Source of the DNA: Candidatus Methylomirabilota bacterium
GTDB taxonomy: Bacteria > Methylomirabilota > Methylomirabilia > Methylomirabilales > CSP1-5
Direction: 5' to 3'
DNA: 11,158 nt
NCBI GenBank assembly: GCA_023249165.1
Contig: JAHFDE010000063.1
Location: forward strand, 1-11,158
Part shown: one piece after another, positions 1 to 7,217 of the stretch
How positions within the stretch are numbered: the stretch's first letter is position 1
Layout: each line of letters begins with the position of its first letter
Program-made: the position numbers and the translations under genes
Notes under the pieces: model-generated
The model's input: the letters and a program-made list of their open reading frames with translations, nothing else
Databases searched by the model: none
What the model was told of the DNA's origin: nothing

Positions 1-2
1 AC

Positions 3-260
3 GTGGATCCCTACGTGGATGGCTCCGGGCGCATCATCGGATACGGGGTGCTCGACCTGCGGACGCTCCGCCGATCCAACTGGCGACTCTCCTCAAGAAA
101 CGTCTGGGCGGTGGAACGGGCCTTGATCAGGATGCCCCATACAAAGCTGAAGACATCCGACCGTCGGTACCGAGCAGTGCTCCGGCGATACCTTGCGTTT
201 CGGAAGAAGTACCCCGACAGGCCCGCCACGTTCTATGCGAACCGGCATCAGTGGTTGTAG
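3..260 (+). CDS. C-terminal part of an unrecognised small basic protein (5' end probably outside the window)
   Basis: An open frame runs from the left edge to a TAG at 258-260. It encodes at least 85 residues rich in Arg and aromatic residues (near the C-terminus, FRKKYPDRPATFYANRHQWL). Third codon positions are mostly G or C, as in the neighbouring real genes, which supports coding. The GTG at 3-5 could be a start, but there is no room to see a ribosome-binding site and the frame stays open to the edge, so I treat the protein as truncated on its N-terminal side. There is no signal peptide or membrane segment in the visible part. I recognise no family. The gene reads toward thiL but is separated from it by about 225 bases, so co-transcription is uncertain. 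Confidence 0.5.
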   Translation: MDPYVDGSGRIIGYGVLDLRTLRRSNWRLSSRNVWAVERALIRMPHTKLKTSDRRYRAVLRRYLAFRKKYPDRPATFYANRHQWL

Positions 261-485
261 CGGGCACACCCTGCTTCACTACCAGGCAGAAACTCTGAAA
301 ATTTCCCCTTGGTGCCCCCCCCGGATAGACGTGGATCATAACAGAAATCGGACAGGTGATTGCCGAGGACGGGTGTATACTGGGACAGTTACCTGCCCTT
401 TGGGTGACGGAGGGAGACGAGCGGGGGTGTCCGTAGACTTGTGAGTCTGAAGATTCCAAGAACAAAAAAGAGGGGTCGCCTCGTC
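261..485. other. Non-coding gap upstream of thiL
   Basis: About 225 bases separate the left-edge gene from the preferred thiL start. The gap contains a C8 run (about 315-322) and a TATACT hexamer (376-381) that could be a -10 box, but no acceptable -35 lies 16-18 bases upstream of it. No hairpin followed by a T-tract is visible. There is no CTGAGA box typical of a TPP riboswitch, which was looked for because the next gene makes TPP. Confidence 0.4.
469..475 (+). promoter_or_regulatory. Ribosome-binding site that favours the ATG start of thiL
   Basis: AGAGGGG at 469-475 lies 10 bases before ATG 486. The alternative in-frame GTG at 441 has its nearest purine-rich stretch (GGAGGGAG near 410-417) more than 20 bases away, which favours the ATG. 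Confidence 0.45.
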
Positions 486-1544
486 ATGGCCGGGGGCCCT
501 ACCGTGCGGGCGCTGGGAGAGTTCGGTCTGCTGAGGAGGCTCCGCGCGAAGGCTCCGCCTCTGCCCCCTGAGGTCCTGGTCGGGATGGGGGATGATGCGG
601 CCATCATGCAACCATCCCCTGGCCTCGCGTTAGTGGCCACGGTAGATGTCCTGGTGGAGGGAAAGGACTTTCGCTGGGAATGGTGCCCCGCGGAGGCCGT
701 GGGACACAAGGGGCTGACCGTAAGCTTGAGCGATGTCGGGGCCATGGGGGCGATTCCGAAGTACGCTCTGGTCACCTTGGGCCTTCCCGCGAGGACACCC
801 GTGAAGCGCGTGGATGGTCTCTACCGGGGGATCTGGGGGGCAGCAGAGGCAGCAGGGGTTGCAGTCGTAGGGGGGGATCTCTCGGAGGCTCCTCGTCTCA
901 TCCTCGGCGTGACCGTCATAGGAGAGGGGGAAGCACATCACCTCGTTCGCCGCTCCGGGGCAAAGGCTGGAGAGACCATCTGGGTCACCGGTCATCTCGG
1001 GAGGGCCGCAGCGGGACTATGCGCCTTGAAGGCAGGGTACCGGGTTGAGCGTTCAGCGGTGAAGGGCAGGCGGGGGACGCACATCCCGCCGAAGACCCGG
1101 AAGGCCCTCCGAGAGACGATGCAGGCCCAGCTCTATCCCAGTGCACGTTATCGAGAGGGGAGAGTCCTGGCCGAGACCGGGATCGCCACGGCCATGATCG
1201 ATCTCAGCGACGGGCTCGCCTCGGATCTCACGCGGCTAGCGGAGGAGAGTGGGGTGGGGGCTCGGATCTTTGCTGACCGGATTCCCGTGGATCCGTCCAC
1301 GCGGCAGGTGGCCGAGCTTGTTGGGCGGGATCCCTTGAGGCTGGCGCTGGGCGGGGGTGAGGACTTTGAACTCCTCTTCACAAGCGGAGCCCCTTCGGCA
1401 ACGATCGAGGAGGCCCTTGTCCGCAAGGGCTTCGCCCGGCCCCATGCCGTCGGCGAGATCCGTCCCGCCGACGAGGGGCTCACCCTCGTCGGCCCCCGGG
1501 GAAGGCGGGAACCGCTCGGAAGGGGATTTGAACATTTCCGTTAG
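486..1544 (+). CDS. thiL: Thiamine-monophosphate kinase ThiL
   Basis: ThiL phosphorylates thiamine monophosphate with ATP to give thiamine diphosphate, the last step of cofactor synthesis, in the cytoplasm. The 352-residue product has the family layout. An N-terminal GEF motif (11-13) precedes the metal-binding GMGDDAA (33-39). TVDVLVEG (52-59) and LSDVGAMGA (81-89) follow, then VVGGDLS (127-133). The C-terminal PurM-like half carries IDLSDGL (238-244) and GGGEDFELLFT (289-299). The usual length is 320-350. A basic stretch around residues 195-215 (KGRRGTHIPPKTRK) looks like a small insertion compared with the E. coli protein. I chose ATG 486 because E. coli ThiL also begins just before its GEF motif and a ribosome-binding site precedes it; GTG 441 would add 15 basic residues. 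The stop TAG (1542-1544) overlaps the stop of the convergent gene. Confidence 0.93.
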   Translation: MAGGPTVRALGEFGLLRRLRAKAPPLPPEVLVGMGDDAAIMQPSPGLALVATVDVLVEGKDFRWEWCPAEAVGHKGLTVSLSDVGAMGAIPKYALVTLGLPARTPVKRVDGLYRGIWGAAEAAGVAVVGGDLSEAPRLILGVTVIGEGEAHHLVRRSGAKAGETIWVTGHLGRAAAGLCALKAGYRVERSAVKGRRGTHIPPKTRKALRETMQAQLYPSARYREGRVLAETGIATAMIDLSDGLASDLTRLAEESGVGARIFADRIPVDPSTRQVAELVGRDPLRLALGGGEDFELLFTSGAPSATIEEALVRKGFARPHAVGEIRPADEGLTLVGPRGRREPLGRGFEHFR

Positions 1545-2800
1545 GCCGGTCTTCGATCCTCCCCCTGGCGATCCATCAGTCGGATCCTCACCTTGACAAT
1601 GCTCCGCCTATCCGACGCCGCGACGACGAAGCGCATGCCCCGATACTGAACCTCCTCCCCGGTGTCGGGGATCTTCTGAAACAGGTGGAGGAGGAACCCG
1701 CCCAGGGTTTCGTATTCCCCTTCGGGGAGCTGGATCCCGAGCTCTTCGCGGAGCCGCTCCACTTCGAGCCGCGCATCGACGAGGTAGGAACCGTCGGGGA
1801 GGCGTTTCAGGGGAGGCGGCTCCTCGTCGTATTCATCCTCGATCTCGCCGACGATCTCCTCCAGGAGATCCTCGATCGTCACGATCCCCACCACCCCGCC
1901 GTACTCGTCCACCACGACAGCCATGTGGAACCGCCCCCGCCGCATCTCCTGGAACAGGTCGGCGACGAGTTTTGTCTCTGGAACATAGTGCGCCGGGCGG
2001 ATGAGCGGTGCGAGGGGCGTCTCGGGGTCGGCCGAGAGGAGGTCGAAGGCGTGGACGATGCCGACGATCTGGTCGATGCGCTCCTCAAACACAGGGATGC
2101 GAGAGAACTGGTGCTCACTCACCACCGCCACGGCCTCGGCCACCGTCGCGGAAGCGGGGACTGCCACCGTCTCGATGAGAGGGATCATGGCCTCCCGAAC
2201 AGTGGTCTCGCCAAAGTCAATGATCTTGTGGATCATCCGCCGCTCGCCCGTGTCGAGGTCGGCCTGATGTCTGCCTTCCTGGACTAGGAATTTCAGCTCC
2301 TCGCGGGTGATGTAGGGGTCGCGCTCGGACGGGGCAATCCTGAGGGGGGTCAGGAGCAACGTCGAGGCGCGGTGGACAATGGTGGTGAGTGGGGCGAAGA
2401 GGCGCAGGCAGAGGTGAAGCGGCGGCGCCAAGAGGGGCGCCAGGCGATCGGCATGCTGCCGGAAGTAGGCCTTAGGGACCATCTCGCCGAAGAGGAGGAC
2501 CAAGGGGGCGAGGAGTACCGTCGCGTAGTACTCGCGGCCCTCTCCGAGGAGGAAGAGACAGAGGACGGTGGCGGCCGTCGAACTGGTCACGACACACAGG
2601 TTGGTCCCGACCAAGGTCGTTGCCAGGAGTCGGTCCGGTCGCTGGAGCAGACGCTCTGCCACCTGGGCCCCCGTCACGCCCTCTCCCGCCAGGTGGCGAA
2701 TCTTGATCCGATCGCACGAGATCAGGGCCATCTCCGAGCCGGAGAAGAAGGCCTCCAGGAGGAGAAGGCACCCGATGAGGATGACAAGGAGAGGGATCAT
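1541..2800 (-). CDS. DUF21/CBS/CorC_HlyC membrane protein (CNNM/CorC-type, probable Mg2+/Co2+ efflux)
   Basis: This 419-residue protein has the full CorC/HlyC layout. An N-terminal DUF21 membrane domain (about 1-155) has hydrophobic segments near 2-18, 60-85, 93-105 and 128-150, with the family signatures AFFSGSEMALIS (17-28) and GEMVPK (105-110). Two CBS domains follow (about 200-255 and 265-315), ending in VVVDEYGGVVGIVTIEDLLE. The C-terminal CorC_HlyC (transporter-associated) domain is about 332-410, with GGFLLHLFQKIPDTGEEV. Characterised family members are Na+-driven Mg2+ exporters with ATP-binding CBS domains; the older name 'hemolysin' is misleading. The start ATG overlaps the TGA of the upstream paralogue (ATGA), and an AGGAGT site lies 7 bases upstream at 2808-2813, inside that gene, so translation is likely coupled. 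Its TAA at 1541-1543 interlocks with the thiL stop. Confidence 0.92.
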   Translation of the reverse strand: MIPLLVILIGCLLLLEAFFSGSEMALISCDRIKIRHLAGEGVTGAQVAERLLQRPDRLLATTLVGTNLCVVTSSTAATVLCLFLLGEGREYYATVLLAPLVLLFGEMVPKAYFRQHADRLAPLLAPPLHLCLRLFAPLTTIVHRASTLLLTPLRIAPSERDPYITREELKFLVQEGRHQADLDTGERRMIHKIIDFGETTVREAMIPLIETVAVPASATVAEAVAVVSEHQFSRIPVFEERIDQIVGIVHAFDLLSADPETPLAPLIRPAHYVPETKLVADLFQEMRRGRFHMAVVVDEYGGVVGIVTIEDLLEEIVGEIEDEYDEEPPPLKRLPDGSYLVDARLEVERLREELGIQLPEGEYETLGGFLLHLFQKIPDTGEEVQYRGMRFVVAASDRRSIVKVRIRLMDRQGEDRRPA

Positions 2801-3822
2801 GCCGTGTACTCCTGTTGCGGGGGCTGGTCGAACTCGTCGGCGATCTCCCCGACGAGCTCTTCCAGGAGGTCCTCGAGGGTCACAAGCCCGGCGGTGGCGC
2901 CGTATTCGTTGACCACAATCGCCAGATGCCGGCCGCGCCGCTGGAACTCTTTGAGGAGCGTGTCGATGCGGGTAGTCTCCGGGATGAAGAAGGGGGGGCG
3001 GAGCAGGGAACTCAAGGTGGGCGGGGGTGATCCCTCCGCCTTGACCCGGAGAAGGTCCTTGGCACTCAGGGTGCCCACGATCCGGTCGATGGTCTCTTGG
3101 TAGACCGGGATCCGGGAGAAGGCGGCCTTCGTGATGGCGGCGACCGCCTCATCAAAGGAGAGGTGTACATCGAGGCAGAACATGTCGCCGCGCGGGGTCA
3201 TCACCTGGCGGACCGGTACCTCGGCGAATGCCAGCACGCGCTCGATCATCTTGTGCTCGGTGGGCTCCACGACCCCTTCCTGGCGTCCGACATCCAGGAT
3301 CACCTTGAAGTCTTCTTCCGAGACTCCTGACGGACTCAGGGCGGCCGGGACCCCGAGGACCCTCAGGCAGAGGTCGACCATCCTCTTGAGGACGGCCTGG
3401 AGCGGGGTGATGAGGAGCGAAAAGAGTTCAAGGGGCCGCGAGACGAGATACGAGACCCGTTCCGCATGAGCGACCGCCAGCATCTTCGGGGTGAGTTCCC
3501 CGAAGATCAGGATCAGGGGGAGCGTGAACAGAGGTGCAAGCCAGGCCGTTTGCGCGCCCCAGACGTGAAGGATGAGGGTCGTCGTGGTGACCGAGGCGGT
3601 AATGTTGACCAGGTCGTTACCGATGAGGATGGTGACGATGGTCCGGATCGGACGTTCGAGGAGCTTGAGGACCCGGCCTCCCCGCTGAGGTTCGGTTTGG
3701 GCCAGGCGCTGCAGCCGCAAACGGCTGAGCGAGAAGAGGGCGGTCTCCGCAGCTGAGAAAAAGGCAGACAGGGAGAGAAGGAGGAATAACCCGATCAGAT
3801 AGGATAGCGTTGTTTTGTCCAA
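2797..3822 (-). CDS. DUF21/CBS membrane protein lacking the CorC_HlyC domain (CNNM/CorC family)
   Basis: This 341-residue paralogue of the next gene is the first gene of the pair. The DUF21 membrane domain (about 1-160) opens with LLSLSAFFSAAETALFSLS (15-33) and carries GELTPK (108-113). The CBS pair spans about 204-262 and 272-325, with MTPRGDM and SRIPVYQ in the first and VNEYGATAGLVTLEDLLE in the second. The protein stops about 10 residues after the GEIADEF motif, exactly where most relatives continue into a CorC_HlyC domain, so that module is absent. The start is TTG 3820-3822: an in-frame TGA at 3835-3837 leaves no earlier option, and the next candidates would cut the first membrane helix. 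No clear Shine-Dalgarno precedes this TTG. The gene is coupled to the downstream paralogue by ATGA, so the two may form a heteromeric ion transporter. Confidence 0.9.
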   Translation of the reverse strand: MDKTTLSYLIGLFLLLSLSAFFSAAETALFSLSRLRLQRLAQTEPQRGGRVLKLLERPIRTIVTILIGNDLVNITASVTTTTLILHVWGAQTAWLAPLFTLPLILIFGELTPKMLAVAHAERVSYLVSRPLELFSLLITPLQAVLKRMVDLCLRVLGVPAALSPSGVSEEDFKVILDVGRQEGVVEPTEHKMIERVLAFAEVPVRQVMTPRGDMFCLDVHLSFDEAVAAITKAAFSRIPVYQETIDRIVGTLSAKDLLRVKAEGSPPPTLSSLLRPPFFIPETTRIDTLLKEFQRRGRHLAIVVNEYGATAGLVTLEDLLEELVGEIADEFDQPPQQEYTA

Positions 3823-3850
3823 AGATCGATCTGCTCACAACCTGATGACC

Positions 3851-3881
3851 CCCTGAGCCCTTGGTCAGCATGGGGCCAGGG
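3851..3881. promoter_or_regulatory. Strong hairpin in the divergent intergenic region, probable leader of the DUF21/CBS operon
   Basis: CCCTG-GCCC (3851-3855 and 3857-3860, A3856 bulged) pairs with GGGC-CAGGG (3873-3881), giving nine Watson-Crick pairs plus a T-G pair and a 10-base loop. Neither strand has a T-tract after it, so it is not an intrinsic terminator. It lies about 30 bases upstream of the TTG start of the minus-strand operon and would sit in that mRNA leader if transcription starts above 3881. Confidence 0.4.
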
Positions 3882-3920
3882 TGCTGGTACATAATTTGCA
3901 CGTAAAAACCGATAGATCCA

Positions 3921-3950
3921 TTGCGGTTGCAATCCAGCATTACGTATGAT
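3921..3950 (+). promoter_or_regulatory. Candidate sigma70-type promoter for the chemosensory operon
   Basis: TTGCGG (3921-3926), an 18-base spacer and TATGAT (3945-3950, 5 of 6 matches to the -10 consensus). Transcription would start near 3957, about 43 bases before ATG 4000. The -35 matches only 3 of 6. An inverted repeat ATTGC-N4-GCAAT (3920-3933) overlaps the -35 and could be an operator. The local base composition is more AT-rich than the flanking genes. Confidence 0.4.
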
Positions 3951-3986
3951 ATCAGTTCACAAAAGCGTTGTAAAGACCAGGCGGGC

Positions 3987-3991
3987 GGAGG
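3987..3991 (+). promoter_or_regulatory. Ribosome-binding site that decides the start of the receptor gene
   Basis: GGAGG at 3987-3991 sits 8 bases before ATG 4000. The earlier in-frame ATG at 3946 overlaps the predicted -10 box and has no ribosome-binding site, so 4000 is preferred. Confidence 0.7.
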
Positions 3992-3999
3992 CAAAAGCT

Positions 4000-5214
4000 A
4001 TGCGCATCGGGAACAAAATTCTCCTGGGCTTTCTGGCCGTGATCTTGGCCATCACGCTCATGGCCACCCAGGATTACCTGACCATCTTCACCAGCCTGTT
4101 GGTGGGGGGGGTGGCGGCCCGGATTCTCAGCCGGATGATCGCGCACAGAATGGAGGAGCTGGTGGGGGCCACGCGGGTCATCAGCCAGGGGGACCTGACG
4201 CAGGAAGTCACCGCGGACTCCCCGGACGAGCTGGGCCAGCTGGCCGACGCCTTTAATCGCATGGTCGTCAGCCTCCGGGAGGTGGTCCGCGAGACGAAAG
4301 GGATGACGGACAAGGTCAGCCAATCGACGATGGCCTTGAGTGACACAGCCGCGGCCACGAACCAGGTCGCCGAGGAGATCGTCACGCAGGTGCAACAGAT
4401 TGCGAGGGGGGCGGAGAGGCAGGTGGTGCTGGTCGGCGATGGATCCCGGGTGGTGCATGAACTGGCCCACTCCGCCAACGAGATTGCCGCCCGGTCGCGC
4501 TCTGCGGCCCAGGCGGTGGCCGAGGCCGGGGACACGGCCGAGTCGGGGGGGAAATCCGCTCAGGAGGCTGTGAGGAAGATGGGAGAGGTCTTCAGCCTCT
4601 TGGAGCGCCTGGCCGGGGGGGTCAAAGGCTTCGGGGCGAAAACGCAGCAGATTGGGAGCATCGTCGATCTCATCACCCGGATCGCCCACCAGACTCATCT
4701 CCTGGCCCTCAATGCTACCATCGAGGCAGCGCGGGCCGGCGAGCACGGACGGGGCTTTGCGGTGGTCGCGGATGAGGTCCGGAAGTTGGCTGGCGATGCG
4801 GGGTCCTCGGCAGAGCAGATCGCCAAGCTGGCCCAGGAGATTCGCGAGGAGAGTGGCCAGGTCCTGACCTCGATGGAGATGGCGGGGAAGGGGATCGAGT
4901 CGGGGCGGCAGGTCCTCCAGTTCACCGAGAAGGCCTTGCACGAGATCGTGCGCACGGTGGTCCAACAGGTCAAGCGCGTGCAGGAGATCTCTCCTCTCGC
5001 CGAGCAACAGACCCTGGGGGCCAGGGCGTTGGTGAAGACGATCGATGAGATTGCCGAGGTCGCTCGAGAGCATGCCCTCTCCACCCAGGAGGCCTCGGCG
5101 GCGACCCAGCTGCAGATCGCGTCGGTAGAGCAGATGGCCTTGGGCGCTCAGGAACTCAGCAACATCGCGGACAAGCTGCGCGAAAGAATCTCTCGGTTCA
5201 AGATCAATGCATGA
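4000..5214 (+). CDS. Methyl-accepting chemotaxis protein without a periplasmic sensor domain
   Basis: This 404-residue receptor would signal to CheA through CheW. The N-terminus resembles the first helix of 4HB-type receptors (RIGNKILLGFLAVILAITLM, 2-21). A second hydrophobic segment (about 27-43) follows after only a few residues (ATQDY), so there is no extracytoplasmic ligand domain. A HAMP domain covers about 41-95 (DLTQEV, SPDELGQLADAFNRM). The long coiled-coil signalling domain has the highly conserved hairpin tip at about 228-254: AHQTHLLALNATIEAARAG, then GRGFAVVADEVRKLA. Gln/Glu-rich heptads on both arms are possible methylation sites. There is no CheR/CheB-tethering pentapeptide; the protein ends FKINA. 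The stop overlaps cheW by 8 bases. Classical receptors are over 500 residues, so this one is short because of the missing sensor. It could respond to membrane state, to a partner protein or to cytoplasmic cues. Confidence 0.9.
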   Translation: MRIGNKILLGFLAVILAITLMATQDYLTIFTSLLVGGVAARILSRMIAHRMEELVGATRVISQGDLTQEVTADSPDELGQLADAFNRMVVSLREVVRETKGMTDKVSQSTMALSDTAAATNQVAEEIVTQVQQIARGAERQVVLVGDGSRVVHELAHSANEIAARSRSAAQAVAEAGDTAESGGKSAQEAVRKMGEVFSLLERLAGGVKGFGAKTQQIGSIVDLITRIAHQTHLLALNATIEAARAGEHGRGFAVVADEVRKLAGDAGSSAEQIAKLAQEIREESGQVLTSMEMAGKGIESGRQVLQFTEKALHEIVRTVVQQVKRVQEISPLAEQQTLGARALVKTIDEIAEVAREHALSTQEASAATQLQIASVEQMALGAQELSNIADKLRERISRFKINA

Positions 5215-5683
5215 GCGGGTAGAGAGCCTCGCCGCTTCAGAGGGTCGCCTCTTCGTTCTCCTCGAGGTGCGGGGGGAACCGTTTGCCCTTCCGTCAGCGC
5301 AGGTGCGGGCCGTCAGCCCGGTGGGCCGGATCACGCGAATCCCCCATGCCCCCCGGGAGGTCCGGGGTGTGACGAACTGGCGGGGAAAGGTCCTGACCCT
5401 TTACGATCTGGGAGAAGCCCTGGGGCTGGAGGGAAAGCCTGGTCTCGCCTCCTATACCGTGGTGCTCGCCCCGGAAAAGGAGGATGTCGACGTGGGGGTT
5501 ATGGCTGAACAGGTCCGGGAGGTTCGCGCGATCCCCGACGAAGCCCTTGAGCCTCTCTCCTCAACCAGGGGCCTCTGCCACGGGGTCATCGACCTGGAAG
5601 GCCTCCCCGTGATGGTCCTTGATCCGAAGACCCTCCTCGATCGTCTGGCGATGGCAGTCCTATCCGCCTCGTCCCCTCGATAA
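5207..5683 (+). CDS. cheW: CheW-like chemotaxis coupling protein
   Basis: A single CheW domain fills the 158 residues. The beta-rich fold begins at RLFVLLEVRGEPFALP (14-29). The hallmark segment RIPHAPREVRGVTNWRGKVL (44-63) leads into a TLYDL strand, and the second subdomain ends with GVIDLEGLPVMVLDPKTLL. CheW proteins are cytoplasmic adaptors that bind the receptor tip and the P5 domain of CheA. The start ATG at 5207 lies inside the receptor gene (8-base overlap), so translation is coupled; there is no strong independent ribosome-binding site. CheA follows 13 bases downstream. The P5 domain of that CheA has the same fold, so the two probably form the array rings together. Confidence 0.9.
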   Translation: MHERVESLAASEGRLFVLLEVRGEPFALPSAQVRAVSPVGRITRIPHAPREVRGVTNWRGKVLTLYDLGEALGLEGKPGLASYTVVLAPEKEDVDVGVMAEQVREVRAIPDEALEPLSSTRGLCHGVIDLEGLPVMVLDPKTLLDRLAMAVLSASSPR

Positions 5684-5696
5684 CGGGGTCTCGCCG

Positions 5697-7217
5697 GTGG
5701 ATCTCAACAAGTACCTGCCAATCTTCCTGAACGACTCCCGAGAGCATTTGCAGCGGATGGATGAATTTTTGCTCCGGTTGGAGCGGCATCCCGAAGACCA
5801 GCAGGCGATCGACGCTCTCTTTCGGTCTGCGCATTCCGTCAAAGGGATGGCGAGTACGATGGGCTTTGAGGAGCTGTCCAGGATCGCCCATTCCCTTGAA
5901 AGCTTCCTCGATCCCTGTCGCAGGGGCGTTCAGCGGCTCGACCGCCAGGCCATCGACCTCGTACTCCAAGGGGTGGACCTCCTCCGCAAATCGATCGAGC
6001 AGGTGGCCGGTGGGAAGGGCCCCGGGGAATCGGCGGGAAAGAGCGGAGAGGCGGGCGGGTCGTCAGCGCCGTCCCCTCCGCCTCCCGTGCAGGGGGGGGT
6101 GACCCGGCGCGAGGGTATGTTGCGGGTGGCTCCAGAACTCTTGGATGATCTGATTGACCTCACCAGCGAGCTCCTCATTGCCCAGGAAGATCTGGGGAAC
6201 GAAGAACGGGTCTTCAAGTTCCAGGCGCTCATTCAGGCCGTGGGCCATCAGGCCATGCAGCTCAGGATGGTTCCGCTGCAGACGGTCGCTGATCGGTTCC
6301 CTCGGATGACCCGCGATATGGCCAGGCAGGGGGGCAAGGAGGTGCTCTTTGAGATCCAAGGCAGGGATGTGGAGATGGATCGGGCGCTGCTAGAAAGCCT
6401 GGCCGACCCGCTGATGCACCTGCTCCGAAACGCGGTGGATCATGGGATCGAACGGCCGGAGGAGCGCGTCCGCGCCGGAAAGCCGGCCGAGGGGAAGGTG
6501 CATCTCGAGGCCTCGAGGCGAAAGGATGGGGTCATCATCCAGGTGGTTGATGATGGCCGGGGGATCGACCCGAACACGATCCGCCAGGCCGCTGTGACTC
6601 GGGGACTCCTTTCGGAGGACAAGGCGCAGACGCTGTCGGAGCCCGACCTCCTCCGGCTGCTCACCTTGCCGGGCTTCACCACGAGAGCGGAGGTCTCAGA
6701 GATCTCCGGGCGAGGCGTCGGGTTGGATGTGGTCCAATCCATGGTCCAGTCGCTCCAGGGAAGTGTGTTGATAGAGTCCGTGCCTGGGCAGGGGACCACC
6801 GTCACCCTGAAGCTTCCCTTGACGCTGCTCCGCCTCCCGGTCCTCTTGGTCCAGGTGGGTGATGAGACGTACGCCATTCCCGTCACCCAGGTGCGGGCGA
6901 CCCTGGACTGCCCTCCCGGAAGGATCAGGCCGACGGACGGGCGAGAAATCTTGTTCCGCGGGGAGGACGAGATCCCCGTGTTCCGTCTGCGCCGTCTCCT
7001 GGCCCTTCCCGAATCCGCCATGAGCCCCTTCGTCGTCCTGGTTGATTCCAAAGGGAAGGATGTCGGGCTGATGGTGGACAAGATTCTGGAGTATCGCGAG
7101 GTGGTGGTAAAATCGTTCCGATCTCCGCTGAGGGGCCTGAAGGGACTCGGCGGGATGACCATCCTCGGGGATGGCGTCGTGGTCCCGATCTTAGATCTCG
7201 AGACGCTCTTGCCCTAA
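5697..7217 (+). CDS. cheA: Chemotaxis histidine kinase CheA (no P2 domain)
   Basis: This 506-residue kinase autophosphorylates and passes phosphate to a response regulator. P1 (about 1-105) has the phospho-acceptor His46 in FRSAHSVKGMAS. A Gly/Ser/Pro-rich linker (about 107-140) replaces the CheY-binding P2 domain. P3 starts at about 149 (LDDLIDLTSELLIAQ) and reaches RMVP at 190-193, about ten residues shorter than the Thermotoga CheA hairpin. The ATPase domain has the N box around Asn245 (LLRNAVDHGIE), G1 VDDGRGID (284-291), LPGFTTR and G2 SGRGVGLDVV (337-346). P5 occupies about 378-506. I chose GTG 5697 because the P1 domain begins directly there and GGGG (5685-5688) lies 8 bases upstream; an earlier in-frame ATG at 5619 lies inside cheW and would add 26 unrelated residues. 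The TAA overlaps the larE ribosome-binding site. Confidence 0.92.
   Translation: MDLNKYLPIFLNDSREHLQRMDEFLLRLERHPEDQQAIDALFRSAHSVKGMASTMGFEELSRIAHSLESFLDPCRRGVQRLDRQAIDLVLQGVDLLRKSIEQVAGGKGPGESAGKSGEAGGSSAPSPPPPVQGGVTRREGMLRVAPELLDDLIDLTSELLIAQEDLGNEERVFKFQALIQAVGHQAMQLRMVPLQTVADRFPRMTRDMARQGGKEVLFEIQGRDVEMDRALLESLADPLMHLLRNAVDHGIERPEERVRAGKPAEGKVHLEASRRKDGVIIQVVDDGRGIDPNTIRQAAVTRGLLSEDKAQTLSEPDLLRLLTLPGFTTRAEVSEISGRGVGLDVVQSMVQSLQGSVLIESVPGQGTTVTLKLPLTLLRLPVLLVQVGDETYAIPVTQVRATLDCPPGRIRPTDGREILFRGEDEIPVFRLRRLLALPESAMSPFVVLVDSKGKDVGLMVDKILEYREVVVKSFRSPLRGLKGLGGMTILGDGVVVPILDLETLLP

Noticed and set aside
353..381. Promoter for thiL based on TATACT at 376-381
   Set aside because: The hexamers at the right distance (CAGGTG, ACAGGT, AGGTGA) do not resemble a -35 box, and the TG dinucleotide is not placed as in an extended -10.
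193..444. Open frame of 83 codons overlapping the left-edge gene and the gap before thiL
   Set aside because: Composition is unlike the neighbours, it overlaps a better frame, has no ribosome-binding site and no recognisable motif.
261..485. TPP riboswitch upstream of thiL
   Set aside because: No CTGAGA element or other THI-box core was found; only GC-rich sequence without the expected arrangement.
1685..3103. Plus-strand open frames (200 and 243 codons) opposite the DUF21/CBS genes
   Set aside because: The minus strand encodes complete DUF21-CBS proteins; the plus-strand translations are low-complexity, charged and without family features.
3888..3920. Minus-strand promoter for the DUF21/CBS operon using TTATGT or AATTAT near 3889-3896
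   Set aside because: No hexamer resembling a -35 box lies 16-18 bases upstream, so the promoter of this operon remains unassigned.
3952..5334. Long minus-strand open frame (460 codons) opposite the receptor gene
   Set aside because: It is the antisense shadow of the GC-rich coiled-coil receptor and cheW; the plus strand carries unmistakable HAMP, receptor-tip and CheW motifs.
5619..5696. Earlier start of cheA at ATG 5619
   Set aside because: It lies within cheW in another frame, adds residues unlike a P1 domain, and GTG 5697 has a suitably placed purine-rich site.
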